Shown one piece after another: positions 5,268-5,450 of a DNA stretch of 5,450 bases. This DNA is from an uncultured Clostridia bacterium. GTDB taxonomy: Bacteria > Bacillota > Clostridia > Lachnospirales > CAMVHY01. The DNA lies in contig CAMVHY010000109.1 of NCBI GenBank assembly GCA_947167415.1, positions 1-5,450 on the forward strand, written 5' to 3'. Numbering within the stretch: position 1 is the first letter of the stretch; each line of letters begins with the position of its first letter. The translations under genes and the position numbers were made by a program. Below the pieces are notes generated by a model, which did not search any database, was not told where the DNA came from, and saw nothing but the letters and a program-made list of their open reading frames with translations.

Positions 5268-5450
5268 TTCCTCCTATTAAAACATTTTTCTCGAGCTTAA
5301 CATAATCTTATTAAAAAAAAATATTTTTTCGCCATAATATTTATTTTTAAAGCAAAACAGACCATGGTTTTAAATCACAGGCTTTTACTTTTAATATTTC
5401 TTTATTTTTAATTTGCAACAAATAAATTGTGTCAAGTATTTTAAATTATT
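5268..5450 (-). promoter_or_regulatory. Leader of the transporter-thiT operon with a TTGACA box and AGGAGG site
   Basis: A consensus -35 TTGACA lies at 5435-5430 on the - strand. The best -10 at a usual distance is poor (TTAAAA, 18 bases downstream), so the promoter call is tentative. It would give a leader of about 140 bases. A strong ribosome binding site AGGAGG is at 5275-5270. Between them is a weak hairpin: AAAGC/GCTTT (5349-5353 with 5381-5385) enclosing AAAAC/GTTTT (5354-5358 with 5367-5371), with a nine-base one-sided bulge. I see no motif of a known riboswitch, including the TPP riboswitch that might be expected for a thiamine gene. Confidence 0.35.

Noticed and set aside
5364..5411. 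Short + strand frame from ATG 5364
   Set aside because: Fifteen codons, no ribosome binding site, and its ATG is part of a hairpin loop.
5391..5450. Possible C-terminal end of a further - strand gene entering from the right edge
   Set aside because: Only 19 open codons before TAA, low-complexity composition, and they overlap the TTGACA box. Too short to support.
5268..5450. TPP riboswitch upstream of the operon containing thiT
   Set aside because: I could not find the conserved CUGAGA and related thi-box elements on the - strand.

Overview
The window is AT-rich (roughly a quarter to a third G+C) with many long A and T runs. It reads with the standard bacterial code, uses TGA as a stop, and has strong AGGAGG/GAGGTGAT-type ribosome binding sites. 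A ThiT-type thiamine importer, an amino-acid ABC transporter with its binding protein fused to the permease, and a PilT/prepilin-peptidase pair together suggest a low-GC Gram-positive (Firmicutes/Clostridia-like) bacterium. The homopolymer tracts would also fit a reduced, host-associated genome. This placement is inference; no rRNA or marker gene is present.

Left part (1-600, + strand): the 3' part of a gene entering from outside the window. It encodes an unrecognised membrane protein with two similar hydrophobic hairpins and a charged tail. It is about 34% G+C by my count, clearly above its neighbours.

Middle (about 601-2440, + strand): a candidate promoter and a hairpin terminator directly precede pilT, a retraction-type type IV pilus ATPase. 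pilT is followed 26 bases later by a shortened prepilin peptidase. The pilT start codon and ribosome binding site sit inside the terminator hairpin. Read-through RNA would therefore be both terminated and translationally masked, whereas RNA starting at the candidate promoter would lack the 5' arm. No pilin, PilB, PilC or other pilus gene is visible.

Right part (2459-5258, - strand): a tight three-gene operon reading leftwards. It encodes a fused substrate-binding/permease protein of the polar amino acid family, its ATPase (ATGA overlap), and the thiamine-binding ECF S-component ThiT (17 bases further). A bidirectional terminator at 2441-2480 separates it from the converging pilT-pilD unit. 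The last 183 bases hold its leader, with a TTGACA box and a weak hairpin.

Most of the window is recognisable housekeeping or accessory biology. The least explained items are the left-edge membrane protein and the hairpin arrangement at the pilT start.
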